A stretch of 10,946 nucleotides of DNA from Flavobacteriaceae bacterium (GCA_019752245.1 JAIEMH010000006.1:1-10946); one strand, 5' to 3'; counted from the stretch's first letter, positions 1 to 6,580 are shown. The notes: generated by a model from the sequence alone, not told the origin. A program made the numbers and translations.

Positions 1-2
1 TA

Positions 3-1052
3 TGGGTTTTTGCCAATCGTTTTTTGTTAGAAGACGAAAATGTTATTGCCGATATTCGCAACCAATTTCCTTATGAACACATCGTTTTTGGTTCTACTTC
101 GGGCGAAATTATTTGTTGTAATGTAAATGATAATTCCATTTCTGTATCGGCAATCGAATTTGAAAAAAGTTCTTTTATTGTAAAAAGTGACAACATTTTA
201 AAGTACGATAAAAAAGCAAAGCCACTTGGAAAATCGTTGTTTAATGAAATGCCAAAAGAAAATTTAAAACACTTATTTGTAGTTTCCGAGGGTAGTTTTG
301 TAAACGGAAGTTCGCTAATTAACGGATTAGAATCAAACAAAGATTCCATAATTTCACTAACTGGCGGAATGTGTGGCGATGATGCTCGATTTGAAAAAAC
401 ACTAGCTTCATACAAAGAAAATCCTAAAGAAGGTGAAGTAGTTTTAATCGGATTTTATGGCGAAACTTTAGACATTTCGTTTGCTAGTTTTGGCGGTTGG
501 ATTCCGTTTGGTCCTGAACGAATAATTACAAATTCTAAAGCCAATATTCTTTTTGAAATTGACGATATCCCAGCTTTAGATTTATACAAAAAATACCTTG
601 GTGAAAAAGCAAACGAATTGCCTCAAGCATCACTATTTTATCCATTAAATGTAACTCCTGAAGGAAAGAGCGAACCTGTTGTTCGAACTATTTTAAGCAT
701 CAATAATGAAGATAATTCTATGATTTTAGCTGGTGACGTTCCAGTAAATTCTAGAGTACAATTAATGATGGCTTCTATTGATGGTATTGCTGATGGCGCA
801 CAACAAGCAGCCGAAATTGCAATGGAAAATCGTAAAAATCCTCCACAAATTGCCTTAATTGTAAGTTGCGTTGGTCGTAAACTAGTTATGAACCAAAGAG
901 TAGAAGAAGAATTAGAACAAGTGAGAGAAGTAATTGGCGAAAATGTTGCCATTACAGGATTTTACTCGTATGGTGAAATGGCACCATTTAACGGCCATTC
1001 TTCTTGCGAATTGCACAATCAAACAATGACTTTAACTTTGATAAGCGAATAA
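3..1052 (+). CDS. FIST-domain sensory protein (5' end outside window)
   Basis: Predicted soluble ligand-sensing protein with FIST_N and FIST_C domains. The frame is open back to the window edge (first full codon at 3, reading WVFANRFLLED), so the gene starts upstream; a TTG at 24 lies inside the conserved FIST_N stretch and is not a credible start. Of 349 visible residues, about 1-210 match FIST_N, including the typical GSTSGEI strand near residues 35-41 and a glycine-rich LTGGMCGDDARF segment. Residues about 215-345 match FIST_C, ending in the GHSSCELHNQTMTL signature. No signal peptide or membrane segment is seen. FIST domains are known from bacterial signal-transduction loci and have been proposed to bind small ligands such as amino acids. 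Its stop codon overlaps the start of the histidine kinase gene by one base, so it most likely supplies the input signal to that kinase. Family assignment is firm; the ligand is unknown. Confidence 0.9.
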   Translation, partial: WVFANRFLLEDENVIADIRNQFPYEHIVFGSTSGEIICCNVNDNSISVSAIEFEKSSFIVKSDNILKYDKKAKPLGKSLFNEMPKENLKHLFVVSEGSFVNGSSLINGLESNKDSIISLTGGMCGDDARFEKTLASYKENPKEGEVVLIGFYGETLDISFASFGGWIPFGPERIITNSKANILFEIDDIPALDLYKKYLGEKANELPQASLFYPLNVTPEGKSEPVVRTILSINNEDNSMILAGDVPVNSRVQLMMASIDGIADGAQQAAEIAMENRKNPPQIALIVSCVGRKLVMNQRVEEELEQVREVIGENVAITGFYSYGEMAPFNGHSSCELHNQTMTLTLISE

Positions 1053-2077
1053 TGAATTCACTTTTAAAACGACAAATTGAAAAAAAATTAAAGAATGGAT
1101 TGAACGATATCGATCAATTTTTTAATGCTGTAGACGATTCTTACAACAACTTTGAAAGCCAAATTTCCTTGTTGCAACGCGCAATGAAGATAAGTTCCGA
1201 CGAGTTATTTGAAGCCAATCAAAAACTAAGAGACGAAGCTAAAAGTCTAAAGGAAATCAATAAAAATTTAGAAACTATTCTGAATTCGATGAATTTAGAA
1301 ACTGATTTTTTAGCCAATTCAACACAATTAAATTCGGCCGATTACATAAAAGAGCAATCGTTAGAAATTGTACGAATCAATAAACAACGTGAGGAATTAC
1401 TTCAAAATTTAGAAAAGCAAAATCAATCGTTGAACGAATATGCGCACGTAGTTTCACACGATTTAAAAGCGCCGTTGCGAAGCATTGACACGCTAATTAA
1501 TTGGTTCAAAGAAGACAACGCCGAAATATTGGAAGAAAAACATCAAAAATCACTCGATTTAATTTTGTCCAATGTTGAAAAAATGGATTTGTTAATCAAA
1601 GGAATTTTAGACTATTCGTCTATTGATAAACTAGAAGCAGAAGATAGAACCATTGATTTGAATATATTAATTGATGAAATTATCAGAACCATTTCGGTTC
1701 CAAATCATATTGAAATAGTGTTCAAATATGAAATGCCAAAAGTGTTTGGAAACGATTTTAGGTTCAAACAATTGTTTCAAAATTTGATTCAGAATGCAAT
1801 TAAATACAACGATAAAGAGAATGGACTTGTTGAAATTGGATGTAAAGAAACCGAAAATGAAATTGAATTTTATATAAACGATAACGGAATCGGAATCAAT
1901 CAACGCTACCAAAATAAAATATTTGATTTGTTTTCTAAGTTGGAAAATGTTGATCAATCATCAGGAATTGGACTTTCAATTGTGAAAAAAATCATCGATT
2001 TATATGAAGGTAAAATTTGGTTAGAAAGCAAAGAAACACTTGGAACTACGTTTTATTTTACATTGCCGAAAAAATAA
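1052..2077 (+). CDS. Cytosolic coiled-coil histidine kinase
   Basis: Sensor histidine kinase of 341 residues without membrane segments or a PAS/GAF domain that I can recognise. Residues 1-130 are helical and charged (coiled coil), with a segment near 38-60 (LLQRAMKISSDELFEANQKL) of a type often seen in front of soluble kinases. The HisKA H-box AHVVSHDLKAPL puts the phosphorylated histidine at His136. The HATPase_c domain has an N-box (LIQNAIKYN, 245-253), G1 (DNGIG, 277-281), F-box (FDLF, 291-294) and G2 (SGIGLS, 304-309), so it looks catalytically complete. The start at 1052 is chosen because it overlaps the FIST stop as TAATG; an in-frame ATG at 1004 would overlap FIST by 49 bases and adds no domain. 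With no input domain of its own, it probably depends on the FIST protein for sensing. It has no receiver domain, so phosphate must go to separate receivers. Confidence 0.93.
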   Translation: MNSLLKRQIEKKLKNGLNDIDQFFNAVDDSYNNFESQISLLQRAMKISSDELFEANQKLRDEAKSLKEINKNLETILNSMNLETDFLANSTQLNSADYIKEQSLEIVRINKQREELLQNLEKQNQSLNEYAHVVSHDLKAPLRSIDTLINWFKEDNAEILEEKHQKSLDLILSNVEKMDLLIKGILDYSSIDKLEAEDRTIDLNILIDEIIRTISVPNHIEIVFKYEMPKVFGNDFRFKQLFQNLIQNAIKYNDKENGLVEIGCKETENEIEFYINDNGIGINQRYQNKIFDLFSKLENVDQSSGIGLSIVKKIIDLYEGKIWLESKETLGTTFYFTLPKK

Positions 2078-2394
2078 TGGAAAAACCAAATTCAAAATAT
2101 ATCAATCAGTTATCAGGCGATAACGATGAATTTAAAGCCAAAATCATCGGAATCTTAAAAAAAGAACTGCCAGAAGAAGTTGCTGTATATCAAAATCATA
2201 TTCAAACTAATAACTTGAAATTTGCTGCAGAAAGCGTTCACAAACTGAAACATAAAATTTCTATACTTAGTCTTGAAAAAAGTTACTATATTGCTGAAGA
2301 ATTTGAAAAGAATTTAAAAGAACAATCTACAAATCTGCAATCTGAATTTGAATTTATTTTAAAAATAATGCAAGATTTTGTAGATCAATTATAA
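2077..2394 (+). CDS. Stand-alone Hpt histidine phosphotransfer protein
   Basis: Small helical protein of 105 residues fitting a single Hpt four-helix bundle. The phosphoacceptor motif is AESVHKLKHKISIL, with His55 as the likely phosphorylated residue and Lys58 in the usual +3 position. The canonical glycine after HxLK is replaced by histidine (HKLKH), which is a mild deviation. The start at 2077 overlaps the kinase stop as TAATG, again suggesting translational coupling; a longer in-frame start at 2017 would lie well inside the kinase gene. The family role is to carry phosphate between a kinase or receiver and another receiver. The neighbouring kinase is not a hybrid, so this Hpt may pass phosphate between the LytTR regulator and another receiver, perhaps the REC-glycosyltransferase downstream. 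The domain call rests on the motif, length and context; sequence conservation is weak. Confidence 0.8.
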   Translation: MEKPNSKYINQLSGDNDEFKAKIIGILKKELPEEVAVYQNHIQTNNLKFAAESVHKLKHKISILSLEKSYYIAEEFEKNLKEQSTNLQSEFEFILKIMQDFVDQL

Positions 2395-2408
2395 TCCTTT
2401 TTAGGCCT

Positions 2409-3122
2409 ATGAACTGCATAATTATAGATGATGAAGGAATGGCTAGAGCAATTATTGCTCAAATGATTTCTATGCAAAAAGATCTTAATCTGGTTCAGGA
2501 ATTTTCAAATGCTATGCAAGCCATTAAATATTTGAATCAAAACGATGTTGATTTGATATTTTTAGACATTCATATGCCCGATTTTACAGGATTTGATTTT
2601 ATTCAAACCATCAAAAATCCACCAAAAGTTATTTTAATAACATCGGATAAAAACTTTGCTATTGAAGCTTTTGAATACGAATGCATTGTTGATTATTTAG
2701 TAAAACCAATTACCGAAGAACGTTTTCAGAAAGCTATTGCTAAAGCAAATGCAGCTCCAATTTCTACTTCAAATTCGTCTAAAGAAGTTAAGCCAACTGC
2801 AGAAGATAACAGCAAAGAATTCTATATAAATATTGATCGACGATTGATTAAAATCGAATTCAATTCGGTTACAGTTGTAGAAGCCAAAGGCGATTATATT
2901 CACATAAAGACCGATGTTAAAAACTACGTTGTACATTCTACTTTAAAGAAAATAGAAGATAAATTACCTAAAGATTTATTTTTAAAAGTGCATCGTTCGT
3001 ACATTATCAATACCAAAAAAATCATCGATATTGAAGACAATTCGGTACTCATTGCCAAAGATGTAATTCCGGTAAGTCGCGCCAATCGTCCTGAATTGAT
3101 GAAACGATTGAACTTACTGTAA
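2409..3122 (+). CDS. LytTR-family response regulator
   Basis: DNA-binding response regulator of 237 residues. The receiver domain spans about 1-112, with the acidic pair Asp7/Asp8, phosphoacceptor Asp53 in FLDIHMPDFTG, Thr78 and Lys99 (VKP), so all functional residues are present. A polar linker (about 113-136, rich in S, K and E) leads to a LytTR domain (about 137-237) recognisable by VEAKGDYIHIK, the FLKVHRSYIIN block and the closing VIPVSR. LytTR domains bind DNA with a beta fold, generally at pairs of direct repeats about 21 bp apart. The gene follows the Hpt gene by 14 bp without terminator or promoter and is the last gene of the FIST-kinase-Hpt operon. Its target is not known; repeats of suitable spacing lie just downstream of it (3153-3182). 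Domain assignment is secure. Confidence 0.95.
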   Translation: MNCIIIDDEGMARAIIAQMISMQKDLNLVQEFSNAMQAIKYLNQNDVDLIFLDIHMPDFTGFDFIQTIKNPPKVILITSDKNFAIEAFEYECIVDYLVKPITEERFQKAIAKANAAPISTSNSSKEVKPTAEDNSKEFYINIDRRLIKIEFNSVTVVEAKGDYIHIKTDVKNYVVHSTLKKIEDKLPKDLFLKVHRSYIINTKKIIDIEDNSVLIAKDVIPVSRANRPELMKRLNLL

Positions 3123-3152
3123 ATTTATTTTCGTATAAATCACTTCTAACGA

Positions 3153-3182
3153 AATCTAAATTCGGTGTATTTGAATCTAAAT
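3153..3182. repeat. 9-bp direct repeat, possible LytTR binding site
   Basis: AATCTAAAT occurs at 3153-3161 and again at 3174-3182, separated by 12 bp, so the copies start 21 bp (two helical turns) apart. A shorter TCTAA lies at 3145-3149, ten bases before the first repeat's TCTAA. Two 9-bp repeats with a 12-bp spacer is the known binding layout of LytTR proteins such as AgrA. The link to the adjacent regulator is inference; AT-rich DNA can give such repeats by chance. Confidence 0.4.
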
Positions 3183-3204
3183 AAAGATCTGGTAATAAAC
3201 ATTC

Positions 3205-3250
3205 TATCGATGAATTTTATATAACGACATGATCTTTCCATTCATCGATA
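3205..3250. repeat. 11-bp inverted repeat around 24-nt loop
   Basis: TATCGATGAAT (3205-3215) is perfectly repeated inverted as ATTCATCGATA (3240-3250). It includes the self-palindrome ATCGAT in each arm. There is no T-run after it, so it is not a standard terminator; it could be an RNA hairpin, an operator pair or chance. Confidence 0.4.
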
Positions 3251-3300
3251 CAAGTACTATCTTTAGTCTAAAACCCTAATACAACGATGTCATATCAACT

Positions 3301-3308
3301 TATCTTTG
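3301..3308 (+). promoter_or_regulatory. Bacteroidota -7 promoter element for the REC-glycosyltransferase gene
   Basis: TATCTTTG fits the Bacteroidota -7 consensus TAnnTTTG exactly. It would give a leader of roughly 40 nt before the ATG at 3356. I find no TTG at the usual -33 distance, so the promoter may be weak or need an activator. Confidence 0.5.
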
Positions 3309-3355
3309 AACTGTAATTAACAGAAATCAAATAAATAATTCGTTAAAATAGTAGC

Positions 3356-4528
3356 ATGAGAATATTAGTTGTAGACGATCAAGAATTAGTTTTACTTTCA
3401 TTAGAAAAATGTTTAACTGACTTGGGATATGAAGTAATGACTTCAAAAAGCATAGAAGAAGGAATAAGTAAATATGATAGTTATGCGCCAAATTTAGTAC
3501 TGGTCGATATCGATTTGCCAGAATGCACTGGAGATAAAAGGGTAGATAATCATCAAGCATCAAATAGATCTGGTTTAGATATTTTAAAGTACATAAAAAA
3601 AGATTTAGGTCATAAAACACCAGTTTTAATTTTGTCAGGAAATATTGATGAAGACATCATAGAAAAAGGTTTTGCATTAGGTGCTTCCGATTATTTAAAG
3701 AAGCCGTTAAGTTTAAACGAAATAGGAATACGTGTTAAAAGATTAATTGGAAACAGTAATTGTACACACGTAATTCACAAGAAAAAATTTATACAAAACA
3801 CAATTGTTGGAGTTGTAATACCTTGTTACAATGAAGAAAAAAGATTATTGAGCGAAGAGTTTAATAATTTTGTAAAGTCCAATTTGGGATATCATTTGTG
3901 TTTTGTTAATAATGGGAGTTCCGATAATACATTGGCTTTGCTCTATGATTTGAAAAAGAAAAATGAAGGAAGAATAAGTGTCTATGATTGTAAAGAAAAT
4001 GTTGGAAAAGCTGAGGCTGTGCGTTTAGGAATGTTAAAGTTAGCCATGCAACAGCAATTTGATTATATAGGCTTTTTAGATGTCGATTTGTCTACAAACT
4101 TTCAAGATTTTGGTACTCTTGTTGATACCATTAAGAATTCAAACTACAAAGTGGTAAGTGGTTCAAGAATTAGTAGAATGGGTGCAACTATTGAAGAAAA
4201 AGCTTCTGGAACAATCATTAGTAAAATAACAAACTTCATCATCAGAAAAAAACTGGGAATGGATTTCAAAGACACACAATGTTGTGCAAAAATTATGACA
4301 AAAGATGTTGTAGAAGATACATTTCAAACACGATTTTTAACGGATGGTTTATTTGACGTTGAAATTTTTATGCGAATAAAAAAGAAATATGGTTTAGAAA
4401 AAGCCAAAAGTTTACTGTGTGAAAAACCATTAAATCGATGGATTCATTTAGATGGTTCAAAATTATCATTTAAAGATTCCTTCAAAATATTAGGGCAAAT
4501 AGGACAAATAGCATTGCACTATAAGTAA
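3356..4528 (+). CDS. Receiver domain fused to family-2 glycosyltransferase
   Basis: A 390-residue two-domain protein. Residues 1-130 are a response-regulator receiver: Asp7/Asp8, phosphoacceptor Asp51 (VLVDIDLPECTG), Ser94 and Lys116 (KKP) are all present. The loop after Asp51 is longer than usual, with a polar insert at about 58-72. Residues about 150-390 are a GT-A glycosyltransferase of family 2, closest by eye to the dolichyl/polyprenyl-phosphate glycosyltransferase (ALG5/DPM1) group: VVIPCYNEEKRL (153-164), NNGSSDNT with Asp190, ENVGKAEAVRLGML, the DxD motif FLDVDLS (Asp242, Asp244), a GSR block near 269-271, DTQCCAKIM (306-314) and DGLFDVEIFMR (330-340). No membrane segment is seen, so it would act on the cytosolic membrane face on a lipid-phosphate acceptor. 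The receiver suggests that phosphorylation controls the enzyme or its location. It lies next to a kinase/Hpt/LytTR operon, the likely phosphate source. Donor and acceptor are unknown. Confidence 0.92.
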   Translation: MRILVVDDQELVLLSLEKCLTDLGYEVMTSKSIEEGISKYDSYAPNLVLVDIDLPECTGDKRVDNHQASNRSGLDILKYIKKDLGHKTPVLILSGNIDEDIIEKGFALGASDYLKKPLSLNEIGIRVKRLIGNSNCTHVIHKKKFIQNTIVGVVIPCYNEEKRLLSEEFNNFVKSNLGYHLCFVNNGSSDNTLALLYDLKKKNEGRISVYDCKENVGKAEAVRLGMLKLAMQQQFDYIGFLDVDLSTNFQDFGTLVDTIKNSNYKVVSGSRISRMGATIEEKASGTIISKITNFIIRKKLGMDFKDTQCCAKIMTKDVVEDTFQTRFLTDGLFDVEIFMRIKKKYGLEKAKSLLCEKPLNRWIHLDGSKLSFKDSFKILGQIGQIALHYK

Positions 4529-4559
4529 TTTTTTGTTTTAATTTTTATTTTTCAAAGGG

Positions 4560-4588
4560 AAAGAGGTTGATTTATCAATCTCTTTTTT
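4560..4588 (+). terminator. Rho-independent terminator after the REC-glycosyltransferase gene
   Basis: AAAGAGGTTGA (4560-4570) pairs with TCAATCTCTTT (4575-4585) around a TTTA loop, with one G-T wobble, and runs into a T tract. It begins about 30 nt after the stop codon at 4528. Confidence 0.8.
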
Positions 4589-4618
4589 GATTTTGTATTA
4601 ATTTAGGCATTACTTTTG
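4587..4618 (+). promoter_or_regulatory. Predicted promoter of the PH-SHOCT gene
   Basis: A -33-like TTG at 4587-4589 is followed after 21 bp by TACTTTTG (4611-4618), an exact fit to TAnnTTTG. The expected transcript starts near 4623-4626, about 40 nt before the ATG at 4665. The TTG overlaps the T-run of the preceding terminator, a compact terminator/promoter arrangement. Confidence 0.55.
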
Positions 4619-4664
4619 CTAAACTTTTTAAACATTTTAACCGATAAAATTATAAACTTTCAAT

Positions 4665-5372
4665 ATGATTGATAATTTAAAGAAAATATTAAACGAAGAT
4701 CAAGATCCAAAAGCAATCGAAAAAATCACTGCTAAATTGGAGAATCTTTTAATGTCAAATGAAGAAATTGGATACATTGCTGTGCAAAAAAAACCAGCGG
4801 TGACAATTTTACCAGATAGTATTGTGGTTACTAACAAAAGGATAATTCTATGCAAGCCGAAAAATCTTGGTTTATCAATGGAATTTGTAGATTATGATTG
4901 GGATGATATTGCGGCAAGTTTCGTAAAAGAAGGAATTCTTGGTGCCGATTTCACTTTTACTACTAAATCAGAATTGACGCATACAGTTGATTATTTGCCA
5001 AAAAATCAAGCTCGGAAATTATATACTTACGCGAAAGAGCAATTGGATTTATTGAAAAATCCAGTTGTGAATACTACTCCGAATAATCCTATAATTGCAG
5101 AAGAAACTCCTTTTGAAGAAGTTGCTGAGGTTGAAGAAATGGAAACAGAAGAAGTAACTAATTTTGCCGAAATTGTTCCGGTTTCAAATTACACTTCATT
5201 TGAAGAGCCAAAAGTAGAAGCTCCAACAACATCGTCAGAAAGAAAATTAAGTGATTTGTCGCAAGATGAATTGTTTGAAAAACTTCAGAATTACAAAAAG
5301 CTCCTTGACAATGGATTGATTATGCAAGGTGAATATGATACTTACAAGAAGGAGATTTTGAGTTATATGTAG
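4665..5372 (+). CDS. PH-SHOCT domain protein
   Basis: Soluble protein of 235 residues. After a short helical N-terminus, residues about 28-128 look like a bacterial pleckstrin-homology-like domain: alternating strands, with the conserved VVTNKRIILCKP turn (54-66) and a DYDWDDIAASFVKEGILG segment. Residues 130-190 form an acidic, Glu/Pro/Thr-rich disordered linker. Residues about 201-233 (DELFEKLQNYKKLLDNGLI and following) are a SHOCT module, the short C-terminal helical pair found in many bacterial proteins. PH-SHOCT proteins are widespread and mostly uncharacterised; membrane-surface or protein-protein binding is the usual suggestion. It has its own promoter and a shared bidirectional terminator, so it appears monocistronic. 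There is no signal peptide. I cannot assign a process. Confidence 0.85.
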   Translation: MIDNLKKILNEDQDPKAIEKITAKLENLLMSNEEIGYIAVQKKPAVTILPDSIVVTNKRIILCKPKNLGLSMEFVDYDWDDIAASFVKEGILGADFTFTTKSELTHTVDYLPKNQARKLYTYAKEQLDLLKNPVVNTTPNNPIIAEETPFEEVAEVEEMETEEVTNFAEIVPVSNYTSFEEPKVEAPTTSSERKLSDLSQDELFEKLQNYKKLLDNGLIMQGEYDTYKKEILSYM

Positions 5373-5378
5373 TTTTCA

Positions 5379-5472
5379 AACACAAAAGAAACAAAAGATT
5401 CTCATTAAATTGAAAAAATATAAAACCCGATAAAATTATTTTTATCGGGTTTTCTTTTGTGCCTTTTGTGTT
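5379..5472. repeat. Imperfect 20-bp inverted repeat enclosing the terminator
   Basis: The arm at 5379-5398 (AACACAAAAG, AA, ACAAAAGA) is the inverse of 5453-5472 except for the central two bases, so 18 of 20 positions pair. The arms flank the terminator hairpin at 5422-5453 and also form a near tandem CTTTTGTG-CCTTTTGTG on the right. It lies between convergent genes. Confidence 0.6.
5422..5453. terminator. Bidirectional terminator between convergent genes
   Basis: AAAACCCGATAAAA (5422-5435) and TTTTATCGGGTTTT (5440-5453) form a perfect 14-bp stem around a 4-nt loop, with A-rich and T-rich flanks giving a U-run in both directions. It lies 50 nt after the PH-SHOCT stop and 27 nt after the stop of the opposing DUF4407 gene, so it can serve both. 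Confidence 0.9.
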
Positions 5473-5479
5473 AAGAAAA

Positions 5480-6580
5480 TTACATTGAACGTTTCTGCTT
5501 TTCAACAAAACCATCGGCTTGGAGTTTTAATAAATTCATTGCGCCTTTTTTCTTGTAGTTGTAAAGTTCTCGGTCGTCTTTGATGTCGGCGTAAACTTTA
5601 TCGTAAATTTCTGCATCGGTTTTTCGTTGCAAATCACTTTGGTAGCGATTTTGTGCGAGTACATTTTTAATTCCCATTTCTGCATCTTCTTGCTTGAAAT
5701 CATATTCGCCTCTTGGAGAAAGTAATTTAGCAATAATTGGTGACGTTTCAATAGCTAGAAACAACAACATTATAAAAAACGACGGTAACCAAGGCAATTT
5801 ATTCAAAGCGTTTATTCGAGCCATTAATCCGTCAAAACCATCGATAATAGGTTGTGAATCGGTTACTTTTTTGTCAAGATCGGCTTGTAGCGTTTTGGCT
5901 TTGTTTTCTTTTTCAGTAATTTTTACAGCATTTACAGCTTTTAACGAATCCAATTGTTTTAATTGTGCATCGTGTTTCAATCTTTTTTCGGCGTAAACCG
6001 GACCTTTTCCTAATTTTTTAGTTCCAGATGTTCCTTCGGCTTCAGTGATGTAAGTAGCGTATAAATCGTTTACTTCTTTTTCTTTTTTCGCGATATCACT
6101 TTTTAAAGCATCGATTTCGGCTTTGTTTTTATCTACATCCGATTGGAAATAGTTGGCAACTTGTTTTTTGTTTGCCATGGACATTTCGTTTTTCTCTTTC
6201 AACAAAACGGTTTCAATTTCTTTCTGAAAAATTTTGATTTCCAACGGTTTTGAAATTACAATGGCAATAATAATCGCCAAAGCAATTCGAGGTGTTGCCT
6301 GAATAAATTCGTCTAAAAAATTATCACGTTTTTTGATAGTCGAAACAATAAATCTATCCAGATTGAAGATTAAAAATCCCCAAACTAAACCAAAGAAAAC
6401 TGCGGTATACACATTATCGAAAACGGTAAAAAGAGCATAACTACTAGCTATAAAAGCCATAATTGCTGTGAAGAACACTGTGGCTCCAATTCCGGCATAT
6501 TTGTTTTGTTCGCCGTTGGAACAACCGTTCACAATGTCAGTGTCGACACCAGAACAAAGAATAAAAAAACGTTTTAACAT
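5480..6580 (-). CDS. DUF4407 membrane protein with long cytosolic/periplasmic coiled coil
   Basis: Predicted integral membrane protein of 366 residues matching the DUF4407 layout. The N-terminus (FFILCSGVDTDIVNGCSNGEQNKYAGIG) carries the family's cysteine-bearing entry segment. Hydrophobic segments are near 31-54, 57-76, 97-111 and 264-287. Between the third and fourth lies a charged heptad-rich region (about 117-245) that should form a coiled-coil hairpin, interrupted by a Gly-rich turn around 182-195 (AEGTSGTKKLGKGP). The C-terminal tail (about 288-366) is polar and contains YDFKQEDAEMGIKN and many basic residues. The start at 6580 agrees with the family start and a -7 element 32 bp upstream. 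The function is unknown. It stands alone between two terminators, so the neighbours say little about its job. Confidence 0.85.
   Translation of the reverse strand: MLKRFFILCSGVDTDIVNGCSNGEQNKYAGIGATVFFTAIMAFIASSYALFTVFDNVYTAVFFGLVWGFLIFNLDRFIVSTIKKRDNFLDEFIQATPRIALAIIIAIVISKPLEIKIFQKEIETVLLKEKNEMSMANKKQVANYFQSDVDKNKAEIDALKSDIAKKEKEVNDLYATYITEAEGTSGTKKLGKGPVYAEKRLKHDAQLKQLDSLKAVNAVKITEKENKAKTLQADLDKKVTDSQPIIDGFDGLMARINALNKLPWLPSFFIMLLFLAIETSPIIAKLLSPRGEYDFKQEDAEMGIKNVLAQNRYQSDLQRKTDAEIYDKVYADIKDDRELYNYKKKGAMNLLKLQADGFVEKQKRSM

Larger units (their letters stand above)
3123..3355. other. Intergenic region with possible regulatory DNA
   Basis: This 233-bp stretch between the LytTR regulator and the REC-glycosyltransferase has no credible reading frame. 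It holds a 9-bp direct repeat (3153-3182), an 11-bp inverted repeat (3205-3250) and a -7 promoter element (3301-3308). No classical terminator is seen after the regulator gene; the inverted repeat has a 24-nt loop and no T-run. Read-through from the upstream operon into the glycosyltransferase gene is therefore possible. Confidence 0.6.

Noticed and set aside
24..26. TTG at 24 as the start of the FIST gene
   Set aside because: The frame is open upstream to the window edge and encodes WVFANRF, which fits the FIST_N domain; the true start lies outside the window.
1004..1051. In-frame ATG at 1004 as the start of the histidine kinase
   Set aside because: It would extend 49 bases into the FIST coding region and adds no recognisable domain; the TAATG start at 1052 is cleaner.
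1667..1957. - strand reading frame inside the histidine kinase gene
   Set aside because: It lies opposite the conserved HATPase region and encodes a low-complexity hydrophobic sequence without a known motif.
2017..2076. Longer start of the Hpt gene at 2017
   Set aside because: It would use kinase G2-box coding sequence in another frame; the start at 2077 overlaps the kinase stop by one base like the previous junction.
3205..3250. Inverted repeat as a terminator of the signalling operon
   Set aside because: The loop is 24 nt and no T-run follows, so it does not meet the usual pattern.
5694..5996. Reading frame of about 100 codons on the + strand inside the DUF4407 gene
   Set aside because: It is the antisense shadow of the coiled-coil coding region, with no domain or promoter.
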